Shown here in pieces: positions 1-8,916 of a DNA stretch of 64,000 bases (position 1 is its first letter; each line of letters begins with the position of its first letter). The translations under genes and the position numbers were made by a program. The DNA comes from an uncultured Acidobacteriia bacterium (GTDB lineage Bacteria > Acidobacteriota > Terriglobia > Bryobacterales > Bryobacteraceae), in assembly GCA_903923395.1 (NCBI GenBank), contig CAIXXM010000024.1:62001-126000 (forward strand), given 5' to 3'. The notes beneath the pieces are model-generated. The model was not told the origin of the DNA and searched no databases. It saw only the letters and a list, made by a program, of their open reading frames with translations.

Positions 1-75
1 AGTGGAAGCGCAGTCGTCATCGGATCTCAATTATCATATGCAGGGGTCTCCCGACTGACCAAATCCAGCTTTCCC

Positions 76-1080
76 ATGTGCCATGAACCGATGCCGGAGA
101 TGCCGGTGCCAGATGTCAGCATTGTGATCTGCACCTGTGACCGTGCGGTGCAATTGGAACAGCTGCTGCACTCCATTGCCGTGCAGGAAACATTGCTGAC
201 GCGCGAGATTCTGGTGGTGGACAATCATCCAGAGGCGAAGGCTCTGGGGGAGTTGCGGGAGCGGTTCGGGGAAGTGCGCTGGCTGGAAGAACCGAGGCGG
301 GGGCTTTCCTACGCCCGGAATGCCGGGATTCGTGCCGCCCGCGGGCAGGCTGTCGTATTTGTGGATGACGATATGACCGTGCCGCCGCTTTGGCTCGAGA
401 ACCTCGCTGGAGGTGTGGTGGGCGGCGATTTTGGCATGATGATGGGGCCTGTGCTGCCGGAAAAGCTGGATACGCGTGCGGAGCAGATCTTTGAAGCTTA
501 CGGCGGGCATGGGCACTCCATGGAGCCGGGAGAATACGATCTGCACTGGCTGCGGCAGCAGCGCTTTGTGTTGCCGTTGTGGAGCGTGGGCGGGGTAGGG
601 AACAGCGCTGTGTCGCGGCGGTTGTTTGAGGATTCCCGGATTGGCTTGTTTGAGGAAGCGCTCGGGGTGGGTACGCGCGCAGGCAGTTGGGAGGATCTGT
701 ATTTTCTCTATCTGCTGCTGCGGGGCCGGGAGACGGTGCGGCGGGAGCCACGCGCCGCGGTTTCGCACGCGCACCGCGAAACCATGACGGGCTTGCGCGA
801 GCAACTCTGTGGCTACCGGCGGGGCGAAGTGTGTTTTTGTTTGCTGGTGCTCTTCCGGCATGGGGACTTGCGCGGGCTATCGCATCTGTTTTTCTGGATT
901 CCGTGGTGGCGGTTCCGGCTGCTGGCAGGTGAGATCAACCGCCGCTTGCAGGGGGACCGGCTGTTGTCCTTTTCCCTGATGGCACGGGAAACGCTGGCTT
1001 ACTTGGGCGGGCCATGGGCGCTGGTCGCGTCGCTGCGGCGGGCGGCGGCGTTGCGCGTGCCTGACGGGCGGGGCAAATAA
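76..1080 (+). CDS. Family 2 glycosyltransferase
   Basis: This is a GT-A fold, family 2 glycosyltransferase of 334 aa that probably adds a sugar to a lipid-linked polysaccharide intermediate on the cytoplasmic side. The N-terminus has the beta-strand VSIVICTCDR, then LVVDNHPE, then a YARNAGIRAARG nucleotide-binding helix, and a metal-binding VDDDM with acidic residues 97-99. An aromatic amphipathic stretch near residue 275 (FFWIPWWRF) may touch the membrane. The frame stays open to the left edge of the window, so the true start could lie further upstream; the ATG at 76, or the one 15 bases later, is the first plausible start. The stop overlaps the start of the acyltransferase gene (TAATG), so the two are probably cotranslated. 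Acceptor and donor cannot be told from sequence. Confidence 0.85.
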   Translation: MCHEPMPEMPVPDVSIVICTCDRAVQLEQLLHSIAVQETLLTREILVVDNHPEAKALGELRERFGEVRWLEEPRRGLSYARNAGIRAARGQAVVFVDDDMTVPPLWLENLAGGVVGGDFGMMMGPVLPEKLDTRAEQIFEAYGGHGHSMEPGEYDLHWLRQQRFVLPLWSVGGVGNSAVSRRLFEDSRIGLFEEALGVGTRAGSWEDLYFLYLLLRGRETVRREPRAAVSHAHRETMTGLREQLCGYRRGEVCFCLLVLFRHGDLRGLSHLFFWIPWWRFRLLAGEINRRLQGDRLLSFSLMARETLAYLGGPWALVASLRRAAALRVPDGRGK

Positions 1081-2516
1081 TGCTGTTCAACTCCTTCGAG
1101 TATTTGGTGTTCCTGCCTCTGGCGGTGGCTGGATATTTCCTCTTGCCCGCGCGATTGAGGAACCTCTGGCTGCTATTGGCCAGTTGCGTCTTCTATATGG
1201 TCTACCGGCCGGGTTACATCCTGGTGCTGGCGGGCCTGATTGGGATTGATTATTCGGCCGGGATTCTGATCGAGGGTGCGTCGCGGCAGAGAGCGCGGCA
1301 GTATCTGCTGGCCAGTATCTTTGCGACTTGCGCGGTGCTGGTGGCGTTCAAGTACTTTGACTTCTTCGCGGAGAGCTTATGGCTGGCGTTGCGGCTTCAC
1401 CGGAAGCCTCCTGTGACAGGGTGGCCGCTGCCAATTGGACTCTCCTTTCATACCTTCCAGAGTCTGGCGTATGTGATTGAGGTTTACCGTGGCCGCCAGA
1501 GCGCGGAGCGAAACCCGGTCACTTATGCCACTTATGTGCTGTTCTTTCCCCAACTGGTGGCGGGTCCGATTGAGAGACCGGGACATATGCTGCACCAGTT
1601 TGTGGCGTTCCACCGCTTTGACCCCGTTCGGGTCTCGCACGGGCTTCGAAGGATTGCCTGGGGGTTGTTCAAAAAGTCCGTGATTGCGGACCGTCTTGCG
1701 TTGTTCGTCAATGATGTTTATGCCAAGCCGCAGGATTTCGGCGGGTTCTATCTCACGGCGGCGGCAGTGGCCTTCACTTATCAGATTTACTGCGATTTTT
1801 CAGGCTATACGGATATTGCACTGGGTTCCGCGCAGGTGCTTGGCTTCCGGCTCTGCGAAAATTTTGATTCGCCGTTCCGGGCTGCTTCGCTGGCAGACTT
1901 CTGGCGGCGGTGGCATATCTCGCTTTCGAGCTGGTTTCGGGACTATGTTTATATTCCGCTCGGGGGCAACCGGGGGACGAAATTCCTGACGGCGCGGAAT
2001 ATAATCATCACCTTCGCGCTCAGCGGGCTGTGGCACGGAGCGAGTTGGACTTATGTGGTTTGGGGTCTGGCGCACGGGGTGTATCTCTTGCTGGAGCGGG
2101 GCAGCGAACCCATTCGGCGGCGCGTGTTTGCGGCTCTATCCATGGCGAAGGGCGATCCATTCCGCGAGAGTGCCGGCATGTTGCTGACCTTTGCGTTTGT
2201 CTGTGCTTCGTTTGTGCTTTTCCGTGCGCAAAGCCTGTCCCAGGCAAAATACTTTTTCACGCATTTCTACTTGCAGTGGGGCTCCATTAGCGGGTTCGAG
2301 ACGGCGCGGCTGAATCATGAACAGTGCAAGATCGCGGTGTCTGCTGTTCTGTTCCTGGAAGCGGTGCAATGGGTCTTGCGGCATCCCGGATTGCTGTCAC
2401 GCTTCGAGATGATTCCCGCCGCGGTCCGGCGGTTGGGTTATCTGGGTTTTGCTGTTTCCATCCCGCTGTTGGGTGTCTATTTCGAGAAGGGATCGTTCCT
2501 GTACTTTCAATTCTGA
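1080..2516 (+). CDS. MBOAT family membrane-bound O-acyltransferase (AlgI-like)
   Basis: This is a polytopic membrane protein of 478 aa from the MBOAT family, which moves acyl (typically acetyl) groups across the membrane onto polysaccharides, as AlgI and DltB do. It begins with the typical NSFEYLVFLPL opening. The signature FWRRWHISLSSWFRDY lies near residues 275-292, followed by YIPLGGNRG, and the invariant histidine is in LSGLWHGASW at about residue 319. Length and the roughly ten hydrophobic segments fit the family. It overlaps the upstream glycosyltransferase by one base and is followed 3 bases later by an SGNH-like protein, the usual acetyl-transfer partner. I infer that the pair O-acetylates the polysaccharide made by this cluster. 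Confidence 0.93.
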   Translation: MLFNSFEYLVFLPLAVAGYFLLPARLRNLWLLLASCVFYMVYRPGYILVLAGLIGIDYSAGILIEGASRQRARQYLLASIFATCAVLVAFKYFDFFAESLWLALRLHRKPPVTGWPLPIGLSFHTFQSLAYVIEVYRGRQSAERNPVTYATYVLFFPQLVAGPIERPGHMLHQFVAFHRFDPVRVSHGLRRIAWGLFKKSVIADRLALFVNDVYAKPQDFGGFYLTAAAVAFTYQIYCDFSGYTDIALGSAQVLGFRLCENFDSPFRAASLADFWRRWHISLSSWFRDYVYIPLGGNRGTKFLTARNIIITFALSGLWHGASWTYVVWGLAHGVYLLLERGSEPIRRRVFAALSMAKGDPFRESAGMLLTFAFVCASFVLFRAQSLSQAKYFFTHFYLQWGSISGFETARLNHEQCKIAVSAVLFLEAVQWVLRHPGLLSRFEMIPAAVRRLGYLGFAVSIPLLGVYFEKGSFLYFQF

Positions 2517-2519
2517 CTT

Positions 2520-3506
2520 ATGCGCCCTGGGCCCACAAAAACACTGGTGTTCTGTCTACTCGCGGCGCTGGGTGGCATCTATGCGCTGGATTGGGCGCTC
2601 GCAGCTGGGGTGCACCATTTGCGCACGGGGAAATTCGGTGCGTTCAACAGGGTGAATGAAGGCTTGGCGAATGCCGATATCGTGGTGGCGGGTTCCTCGC
2701 GCGCGGTATTTCATTACGATCCGGCAGCGTTCTCCGCCGCAACGGGCTGGAGTACTTATAACATTGGCAGAATCGGGGCGGGAACGGATATCACGCAAGG
2801 CATTTTGCTGTGGTACCTGAACCATAACCGCAAGCCGCGGCTGGTGATTGTGAATGCAGACCCCGGAAGTCTGAATGCTTCCGATGACTATTACGATCCG
2901 GTGCAGTACACACCCTATCTGCGTGACGACGGATTATACGGGGCGCTGCGGACACGGCATCCCTGGATCTGGCGTTCGCGTTACCTGCCGCTCTATGGCT
3001 ATGTTGTCAATGACGTGGAGTGGGAGCATTACAAACTGCTCAAGTCCCTGTGGCGCAGGCCACCTCCTGAAGCCTATAACAACGGGTATGTCTTCGATCA
3101 CGACATGGCATGGAAAACACCGCTCGATGCGATGTACAAGAAAGCCAGGCGGCTGGATTACAGCCCGGATCCCGGAGGAGTAAGTGATTTCAACGCTCTG
3201 CTGCAGGTTTGCCAGGACCGCAGCATTCCTGTCATTGTGGTCTTCTCGCCCGTTTTCCAGCCGTATTGGGATCTGCTGAAGGGTCGCCAGAAGGTGATCA
3301 GCGAACTCGCGGCGGCATCGGAACGGCACGGTGCGGTTTTCCTCGATTTCAGCGTGTTTGAGCCCGTTGCGCCGGATACCTATTACTTTGCTGATCCAAC
3401 GCATATGAATACGAATGGCGCTACGGTTTTCTCAACCGCCGTTGCTGCGCGCGTGAAAGAACTGTTACAGTCCGGACGGCTGGGAACTGTTCCAGATGGC
3501 AAATGA
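2520..3506 (+). CDS. SGNH/GDSL-like protein, probable partner of the O-acyltransferase
   Basis: This 328-aa protein has an N-terminal membrane anchor (about residues 8-25) and an extracytoplasmic domain that resembles the SGNH hydrolase fold. A putative nucleophile Ser59 lies in VVAGSSRA after a hydrophobic beta-strand. The other catalytic pair appears as Asp292 and His295 in DPTHMN near the C-terminus. Proteins of this kind (DltD, AlgJ/AlgX-like) work with MBOAT acyltransferases, handing the acyl group to the glycan outside the cytoplasmic membrane. The gene starts 3 bases after the MBOAT gene and is surely in the same operon. The assignment rests on motif spacing and context, since overall similarity to named families is low. 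Confidence 0.72.
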   Translation: MRPGPTKTLVFCLLAALGGIYALDWALAAGVHHLRTGKFGAFNRVNEGLANADIVVAGSSRAVFHYDPAAFSAATGWSTYNIGRIGAGTDITQGILLWYLNHNRKPRLVIVNADPGSLNASDDYYDPVQYTPYLRDDGLYGALRTRHPWIWRSRYLPLYGYVVNDVEWEHYKLLKSLWRRPPPEAYNNGYVFDHDMAWKTPLDAMYKKARRLDYSPDPGGVSDFNALLQVCQDRSIPVIVVFSPVFQPYWDLLKGRQKVISELAAASERHGAVFLDFSVFEPVAPDTYYFADPTHMNTNGATVFSTAVAARVKELLQSGRLGTVPDGK

Positions 3507-3563
3507 AGGTTCGACTGCGGGCTCGATGGCGAACCGCGTAAACTGTGATCTGCGCCATATCCC

Positions 3564-5726
3564 ATGATCAAGAAAATCCTTTTCAGAATCGCCGTGGGGC
3601 TGTCCGTGCCCGTTGTGCTGGTGGCAGCGTTCTCGCAACTGCCCGTGGACCGGCACCGCGGCAGAATCGAATCGAAGCTGAGCCTGGTTTTGGGGCGGCG
3701 GGTCAGAATTCAGAAAGTCGAGTTGAAGCTCTGGCCGCCTTCGTTCATCTTCCGGAAAGTCGCGGTGGGGGAGTCGCCGCTGTTCCCGAAGTCAGGGCCA
3801 TTCATTCTTGCGGATGAAGTTTCTCTTCCAGTGGATATTTCCACTGTGTTTACCGGCAAGGTGCAACTGAAGACCATCACGCTGGTGCACCCGCGCATCT
3901 CCGTGGTCCGGAATAAAGAGGGCAGGTGGAACTTCACCGTATTTGACCCTGAGCCGGCTGGCCAGACAAAGGATCAGAACTATGCCGGGTTTACGGGGAT
4001 CAATTTCGATAACGCCGTGGTCATCTTGCAGGAAGAGGGCAACAAGGAGCCGAAGTTCCGGTATGACCGTTTGGATGTGAAGGTGGACGGGTTTGCTCCA
4101 GGCAAGCCGTTCCAGGTTACTGCTTCCTTGCATCTTCCCGGCAAACGCGCGGAATCCGTGATGCTTTCGGCGCAGGTTGGCCCTCTGCAAATGGAGCACC
4201 TGGCGCTGACACCGGTGGATGCGCATCTGGATATGCAACATGTCTGGGCGGGGAACCTGGCGAGGTTCCTCGTGGACCCGGAAGCGGCGTCCGTCTATGG
4301 CGGCAGCATATTTGGAACGGTGGAATTGAAGATCAAAAAAGGGGAGTTGGCGACCTCTGGCACGGTCACCGTGCATGGCTTTGAGATGGGCGGGGATCAC
4401 CTGTTGTTTCCCGCGACGGCCATCTTCCGCGTGGGTGGGAATGTGGACACCGGGCTGTACCGGTTGGATTCCCTTGACTTGGCGCTGGAGAGGCAGCATT
4501 GCGAAATCACAGGGACGCTGCATACGGGAAAGGTTCCGGCGGAAGTCGATCTTTCGGTGCAACTTCCCTCCGGTTCCGTTGCGCCGGTGGCGAGCCTGCT
4601 GGACGTGTTGGGGGATTCGATGGGGATCGAATCCTCCGGGGCACTCAGCGGTGCGCTCAAGGTGACGGGTACTTTGGAAAAGCCGAGGTTTTCCGGCACG
4701 GTCACGATGTTGGGGGCGGCATTCAAGCCAAGGACCATGACGAGTCCGATACAGGTGGAGAATGCCAAGATCCTGTTTGACGGGGACCAGATTTCAGCGC
4801 CCGGGATTGTGTTCAAGGTGGGGTCGGCAAAGATCCGGGGTGATGTTTCGATCAAGCAACTGGAGAAGCCTGAACTGAATTTCAAGCTGCTGGGAGACAT
4901 CGTCAGCCTGGGTGAGTGGGGTGCCATGCGGAACGCGGCGGTTCAGCCGAAGAAGAACAACAATGGCTGGTTCTCACGGATGACCGGGGGCGGAACGCTG
5001 TCGCTCGGGACGCTGATGGTGGGCGGGGTGAATGTGTCCGCAGTGGAGTCGAAGATTTCGATTGGGAAAGATCCGGTGATCGTGACGGAGTTCCGCGGGT
5101 CGCTTTACGGGGGCGATGTTAGTGGCACGTTGAAGGCTGATCTTCGTAATCCCAAGCCACAGTACGAGGCTGCTTTGGTGTTGCAGCGGCTGGATTGCAA
5201 TAACTTTCTTACTTCCTTCACGGCTGTGCAGGATATGTTGGTGGGCACGCTGGGCGGGAAGGCTGCGGTGCGGTTTGAAGTTCCGGCCGATGGCAGTTTG
5301 ATCCGCACATTGAATGGCACGGCTTCGTTTGTGGTCCAGGACGGCGGGTTCCGCCGCTATGATTTCCCCGGAGCGCTGCAACAGCTTGCGAAAGCGCCCG
5401 CCGGGAATGGCTCCGCGAAGGAAACACTCTTCAAGTCTCTGTCCGGGAATTTGAATGTGGAAAAGGGTGAGGCGGCAATCAGCGGACTGCGGGGAGAGAT
5501 GCCAGCTGGTGTGATCGAAGGGGGCGGCTCAGTCAACCTGGAGAAGCAGATGTTGAATCTACAGGTCACCGGGGAACTGAAGGCGGCCAACCGCGGGGCT
5601 GCGGGCGCGGGAGATCCCTTTGTGCTTAAGCAGGGCAAGGTGCTCGTGCCGGTCAAACTCACGGGCACGGTGGCTGAGCCGGTAATGAGCAGTGATGCCG
5701 CCACGCTGGGCAAGCTCCGCCAATAG
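3564..5726 (+). CDS. AsmA family protein
   Basis: This 720-aa protein has one N-terminal transmembrane helix (residues 5-24) followed by a long repetitive beta-rich periplasmic part. It fits the AsmA/YhdP-type family, now seen as bridge-like lipid-transport proteins between inner and outer membrane. The N-terminus shows the typical run: hydrophobic anchor, LGRRVRIQKVELKLWP, then a GPFILADEVSLPVDISTVF segment and the conserved GRWNFTVF. The C-terminal part (about residues 540-650) has the AsmA-like GTASFVVQDGGFRRYDF and the GGGSVNLEKQMLNLQVTG pattern. It lies 57 bases after the acyltransferase partner and ends 6 bases before a convergent gene. A role in lipid or outer-membrane biogenesis linked to polysaccharide export is inferred. 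Confidence 0.85.
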   Translation: MIKKILFRIAVGLSVPVVLVAAFSQLPVDRHRGRIESKLSLVLGRRVRIQKVELKLWPPSFIFRKVAVGESPLFPKSGPFILADEVSLPVDISTVFTGKVQLKTITLVHPRISVVRNKEGRWNFTVFDPEPAGQTKDQNYAGFTGINFDNAVVILQEEGNKEPKFRYDRLDVKVDGFAPGKPFQVTASLHLPGKRAESVMLSAQVGPLQMEHLALTPVDAHLDMQHVWAGNLARFLVDPEAASVYGGSIFGTVELKIKKGELATSGTVTVHGFEMGGDHLLFPATAIFRVGGNVDTGLYRLDSLDLALERQHCEITGTLHTGKVPAEVDLSVQLPSGSVAPVASLLDVLGDSMGIESSGALSGALKVTGTLEKPRFSGTVTMLGAAFKPRTMTSPIQVENAKILFDGDQISAPGIVFKVGSAKIRGDVSIKQLEKPELNFKLLGDIVSLGEWGAMRNAAVQPKKNNNGWFSRMTGGGTLSLGTLMVGGVNVSAVESKISIGKDPVIVTEFRGSLYGGDVSGTLKADLRNPKPQYEAALVLQRLDCNNFLTSFTAVQDMLVGTLGGKAAVRFEVPADGSLIRTLNGTASFVVQDGGFRRYDFPGALQQLAKAPAGNGSAKETLFKSLSGNLNVEKGEAAISGLRGEMPAGVIEGGGSVNLEKQMLNLQVTGELKAANRGAAGAGDPFVLKQGKVLVPVKLTGTVAEPVMSSDAATLGKLRQ

Positions 5727-5732
5727 CCCTTT

Positions 5733-7220
5733 TCAATCCACCAGTTCGTAGAGTTGGGCTTTGCGTTCACTCCGCAGCAGATGGAAACCGGGATGGTCCT
5801 GCAGCAGGGAACTGAGCTTGCGGTCGTCTCCACTCTTGAGATTCAAAAGCAGGTAGCGGGTATGGGCTACTTGCATTGCCAGCCGGACTTTCTCAGGGGG
5901 CTGGCTGAGCGGATAGTGGACTCCCTCGCGGCCGGTGAGCAGTCTGACGATGCCCGGGTGCTGGCAGGCATAGCTTTCGGTCTGTGGTGTATTGGACTGC
6001 CACCAGAGGGCGATCCGCTGGAAGTCCTCATTGCCGGAAAAGCGGATCGATTGTCCGGGGAACGGGTTCTTGCGGTCGAAGGCGGCCAGGTCGAGGTCCT
6101 GTTGGAAGCCTGCCACCAGATAGAGGGTCACCAGCAGCGCCGCGGGCGCGAAAAGCCATCGGGCACCCGTGGCTGCCACGACTTGCTGGAAGCCGCTGGT
6201 CAGGAAGGCGAAGAAGAGGGGCAGCAGGGGCAGCAGATAGCGGACTTCGGGCGGCGGTGCTGCTCCGATGGCGATGGCGTAGAAAGCCAGGTAGAGGCAG
6301 GTGACGGGGAGTGTCGGCCAGGGGGTCGGTCCGCGGGAGAGGCGAACGATGCCTGCAATCAGCAATGCGATGAGGATCAGGCCGGGGAGAATGGCCCAGG
6401 TGAGTTCGGCGGTCCAGCCGTTGGTGAGCAAGTCTTCGAGGACGCGCCCGTAACCCAGACTCTCCTGGAATCTTGCCCAGAGGGCGGCGGGGCCTGCGTG
6501 GCCGGAGGCGGGCACCCAGGGCTCGGCCTGCAGATATCCGGCGGAGTATGACATGCCGAGATGCCGATTCCGCCATTCCCAGAGGAGAGCCAGGCCGATG
6601 GGGAGACTGTGGGCGAGTACGGCAGTCCAGCGGAAGGGCCGCCGTCGCAAGGCGTCAAGAAACAGGGCGGCGGCCAGGCAGAGTCCCGCGGAGCGGACCA
6701 TGAGCGCTGCCGCAGTGCAAAGGATGGTGGCCGGGGAATGGCCCCGCTGGTAACACCAGAAGACGCCGAGCGAAAGCAGCAGATAGAAGATATCGGAAAG
6801 CAGATAGGTGCTGGCCGAAAAGATTGCGGTTGAGCCGAGACAAAGCAGTGCCACCGTGGCGCTGCCTGTATTTCCGAGGGTCTTGCGGAAGAGAAAAAAG
6901 CAGAGTGCGGCTGCGGCCAGGGCGGCCAGCATGACTTCCGCATTCATGAGGCGGTAGCCGGGGTGTCCAAACAGCCAGCCAGCGGCGAGCAGCGCGGAGG
7001 TTCCCGGCGGAAAGAGTGGTGCCGGGTTCCCGAACTCACGGTAACCTTGCCCTGCCGCGAGAGATTTGGCCCCTTCCACATAGGTCATGCTGTCTGGAGT
7101 AATTTTCCAGTTGGGGCGGATGGCGTTGAGGTAGAGTGCTGCAAAGACAAGGAATGCGGCGGCCAGGGCCACATACAGGCCGCGGCGTGCCATGGTTCGT
7201 GTCCCTGGCTGGAGCATCAT
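5733..7220 (-). CDS. PMT/GT39-like integral membrane glycosyltransferase
   Basis: This 495-aa protein has about ten hydrophobic segments and resembles the dolichyl-phosphate-mannose:protein mannosyltransferase / ArnT superfamily (PMT_2), GT-C fold enzymes that use polyprenyl-phosphate sugars. The first loop after helix 1 holds the acidic ITPDSMTYVEGAKSLAAGQGY region, where the family keeps a catalytic aspartate, followed by NPAPLFPPGTSALLAAG. A soluble tail of about 110 residues follows the last helix. The start codon overlaps the stop of the ABC-transporter ATPase gene by 4 bases, so wzm, wzt and this gene form one minus-strand operon. It probably transfers a lipid-linked sugar in the periplasm. 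The family call is good; the specificity is unknown. Confidence 0.78.
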   Translation of the reverse strand: MMLQPGTRTMARRGLYVALAAAFLVFAALYLNAIRPNWKITPDSMTYVEGAKSLAAGQGYREFGNPAPLFPPGTSALLAAGWLFGHPGYRLMNAEVMLAALAAAALCFFLFRKTLGNTGSATVALLCLGSTAIFSASTYLLSDIFYLLLSLGVFWCYQRGHSPATILCTAAALMVRSAGLCLAAALFLDALRRRPFRWTAVLAHSLPIGLALLWEWRNRHLGMSYSAGYLQAEPWVPASGHAGPAALWARFQESLGYGRVLEDLLTNGWTAELTWAILPGLILIALLIAGIVRLSRGPTPWPTLPVTCLYLAFYAIAIGAAPPPEVRYLLPLLPLFFAFLTSGFQQVVAATGARWLFAPAALLVTLYLVAGFQQDLDLAAFDRKNPFPGQSIRFSGNEDFQRIALWWQSNTPQTESYACQHPGIVRLLTGREGVHYPLSQPPEKVRLAMQVAHTRYLLLNLKSGDDRKLSSLLQDHPGFHLLRSERKAQLYELVD

Positions 7221-8035
7221 GCGACAGAGGAGCGGCTGGCGAGCGGGTCGCTCAGGGTTCCGGTGCGGTAGAGTTCGAGGACGTCTTCGACGGCACCGTC
7301 CATGATGAGTTGTCCATGGTCGATGTACAGAGCGCGGGTGCAGAAATCAGAGACTACGCCCTTTTCATGGCTGACCATCAAGATGGTGCAGCCGTTGCGG
7401 GACACTTCGCGGACCTTTTCGAGGCACCTGTCCCGGAAGCCGGCATCGCCTACGGCGAGCACTTCATCGAGGATCAAGATCTCCATATCAAGATGAATGG
7501 CGACGGAGAAGGCGAGGCGCATGAACATGCCGCTCGAATAGCGTTTCACGGCGGTATCGAGGAAGGAACCCACGCCGGAGAAGTCGACAATTTCGGGCAG
7601 GCGGCGGTTCATTTCCGCGCGTCCGTAACCGCGTATGGCACCGCTGAAGAAGATGTTCTCGCGGCCGGTCATATCAGGATGAAAGCCGCTGCCGAGTTCG
7701 AGGAGTGCGGTGACGCGTCCCCGGAGCAGGGCTTCTCCGGCGGTGGGCTTGATGACGCGGGCCAGCATCTTCAACAAGACGGATTTGCCCGCGCCGTTGC
7801 GGCCCATAATGCCAACGGTTTCCCCGCGGTTGACCTGAAAGGAGCAGTCTTTGACGGCCCAGAATTCATCGGGAGGTGCGGGTTTGCTCCAGCCCGAGGC
7901 GCGCCGGATGGCCCCTTCGATCGTTTCATGGGCGCTTGGCAGTTTGACGTGATCCCGGTGGTAGCGCTTTCCCAGGCCGCGAACATCGATCACCGGGTCT
8001 GCTTTCGGCAGAATGATGTTGGATTGCGGCTGCAT
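7217..8035 (-). CDS. Polysaccharide ABC transporter ATP-binding protein, short Wzt/TagH type
   Basis: This 272-aa ATPase belongs to the subfamily that energises polysaccharide export with a Wzm/TagG permease. Walker A is GRNGAGKS (residues 78-85). The family-typical LLELGSGFHPDMTGRENIFF follows, then the signature YSSGMFMRLAFS and Walker B LILDEVLAVGD. The N-terminus has the roughly 55-residue stretch before Walker A that is common in this subfamily. The C-terminal glycan-recognition domain of O-antigen Wzt is missing, unlike the second exporter ATPase at 34-35 kb. It overlaps the permease gene by one base and the membrane glycosyltransferase by four. Confidence 0.93.
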   Translation of the reverse strand: MQPQSNIILPKADPVIDVRGLGKRYHRDHVKLPSAHETIEGAIRRASGWSKPAPPDEFWAVKDCSFQVNRGETVGIMGRNGAGKSVLLKMLARVIKPTAGEALLRGRVTALLELGSGFHPDMTGRENIFFSGAIRGYGRAEMNRRLPEIVDFSGVGSFLDTAVKRYSSGMFMRLAFSVAIHLDMEILILDEVLAVGDAGFRDRCLEKVREVSRNGCTILMVSHEKGVVSDFCTRALYIDHGQLIMDGAVEDVLELYRTGTLSDPLASRSSVA

Positions 8036-8886
8036 CAGATCAGGTCCGTGAGGATATCTTCGGTCTGGAGAAACCGGTACGTGCCGGTGACCAGCAGGAA
8101 GGCGGTAATGGCGAGAGAAGTTAAAGCCCAGACTGGCATGAACGGATTCGCGGCACCTGTAATCGCGTAGCGGAACCCCTCAATGATACCGAGCATTGGA
8201 TTGAGGCCGGCCAGAGGACGCCACTTATCGGCAATCACGTTCGAGGTGTAGGCGATGGGCGTGAGAAAGAACCAAAGCTGGGTGAGGAAGGGCAGGGCGT
8301 TGGCAAGATCGCGGTATTTGGTGTTCAGGTAGGCCATCCAGATTCCCAACCCGGCAGCGAAGAGCACAACCTGCAGGGCGAAGAGCGGCAGCAGCAGGAT
8401 GGTCCAGTGCGGCAGAAACCTGAAATAGATCATCAGGATGGGCAGCAGGGCAAGGCCGATGACCAGATCCGCGGCGGCTCCGGCCACGGAGGAAAGCGGC
8501 AGCACAATGCGCGGAAAATGCACCTTGAAAAGTACGGAAGTATGTTTGAGGACGCTGTGCGCGGAGAGCGTTAGGGCGTGCACGAAAAATGTCCATGGCA
8601 CGAGCGAGGTGCCAACATACAGGCCATAGGGGACGTTATCCGTGGTGCGGTAACCCATCATCAGGCGGAAGGCACTGAGAACAATCACCGTCAAAAGGGG
8701 TTGAAGCAGCGCCCAGCCCAGACCGGCGACGGTGTATTGATAGCGGAGATGGACGTTCCTGCGGGCCAGCAGCAGAGTGAGTTCCCGGGACTCCCAGATC
8801 ACCCTCCACGGTTGCTCCGGAACCTTCTGTTCCGCAGTGATATGGATGGTTCGGATTCCGCGCGCTGGATTGGACAGAGCTGACAA
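8035..8886 (-). CDS. Polysaccharide ABC transporter permease (Wzm/TagG type)
   Basis: This 283-aa ABC-2 type permease has about six transmembrane helices. The N-terminal cytoplasmic part has the family pattern RELTLLLARRNVHLRYQYT followed by AGLGWALLQPLL. Also typical are the VPYGLYVGTSLVPWTFF region, HFPRIVLPLSS, and TQLWFFLTPIAYTSNVI near the C-terminal end. With the adjoining ATPase it would move an undecaprenyl-linked glycan across the inner membrane. It is the first gene of a minus-strand operon. Only about 30 bases separate its start from the divergent glycosyltransferase gene, so its promoter must overlap that gene or its start may be internal. Confidence 0.92.
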   Translation of the reverse strand: MSALSNPARGIRTIHITAEQKVPEQPWRVIWESRELTLLLARRNVHLRYQYTVAGLGWALLQPLLTVIVLSAFRLMMGYRTTDNVPYGLYVGTSLVPWTFFVHALTLSAHSVLKHTSVLFKVHFPRIVLPLSSVAGAAADLVIGLALLPILMIYFRFLPHWTILLLPLFALQVVLFAAGLGIWMAYLNTKYRDLANALPFLTQLWFFLTPIAYTSNVIADKWRPLAGLNPMLGIIEGFRYAITGAANPFMPVWALTSLAITAFLLVTGTYRFLQTEDILTDLI

Positions 8887-8916
8887 CCCTCATAGTACAC
8901 TGAGGTGCCCGTATTC

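Noticed and set aside
2-58. Possible tail of an upstream gene in frame 2 ending with TGA at 56-58
   Set aside because: Only 18 codons are visible and nothing identifies a family; the frame of the first glycosyltransferase is also open here.
34-861. Minus-strand open frame of 275 codons
   Set aside because: It is antisense to the first glycosyltransferase and has a composition typical of GC-rich shadow frames (many His, Pro, Gln).
7136-8170. Plus-strand open frame of 344 codons
   Set aside because: It is antisense to the ABC ATPase, which has complete Walker and signature motifs.
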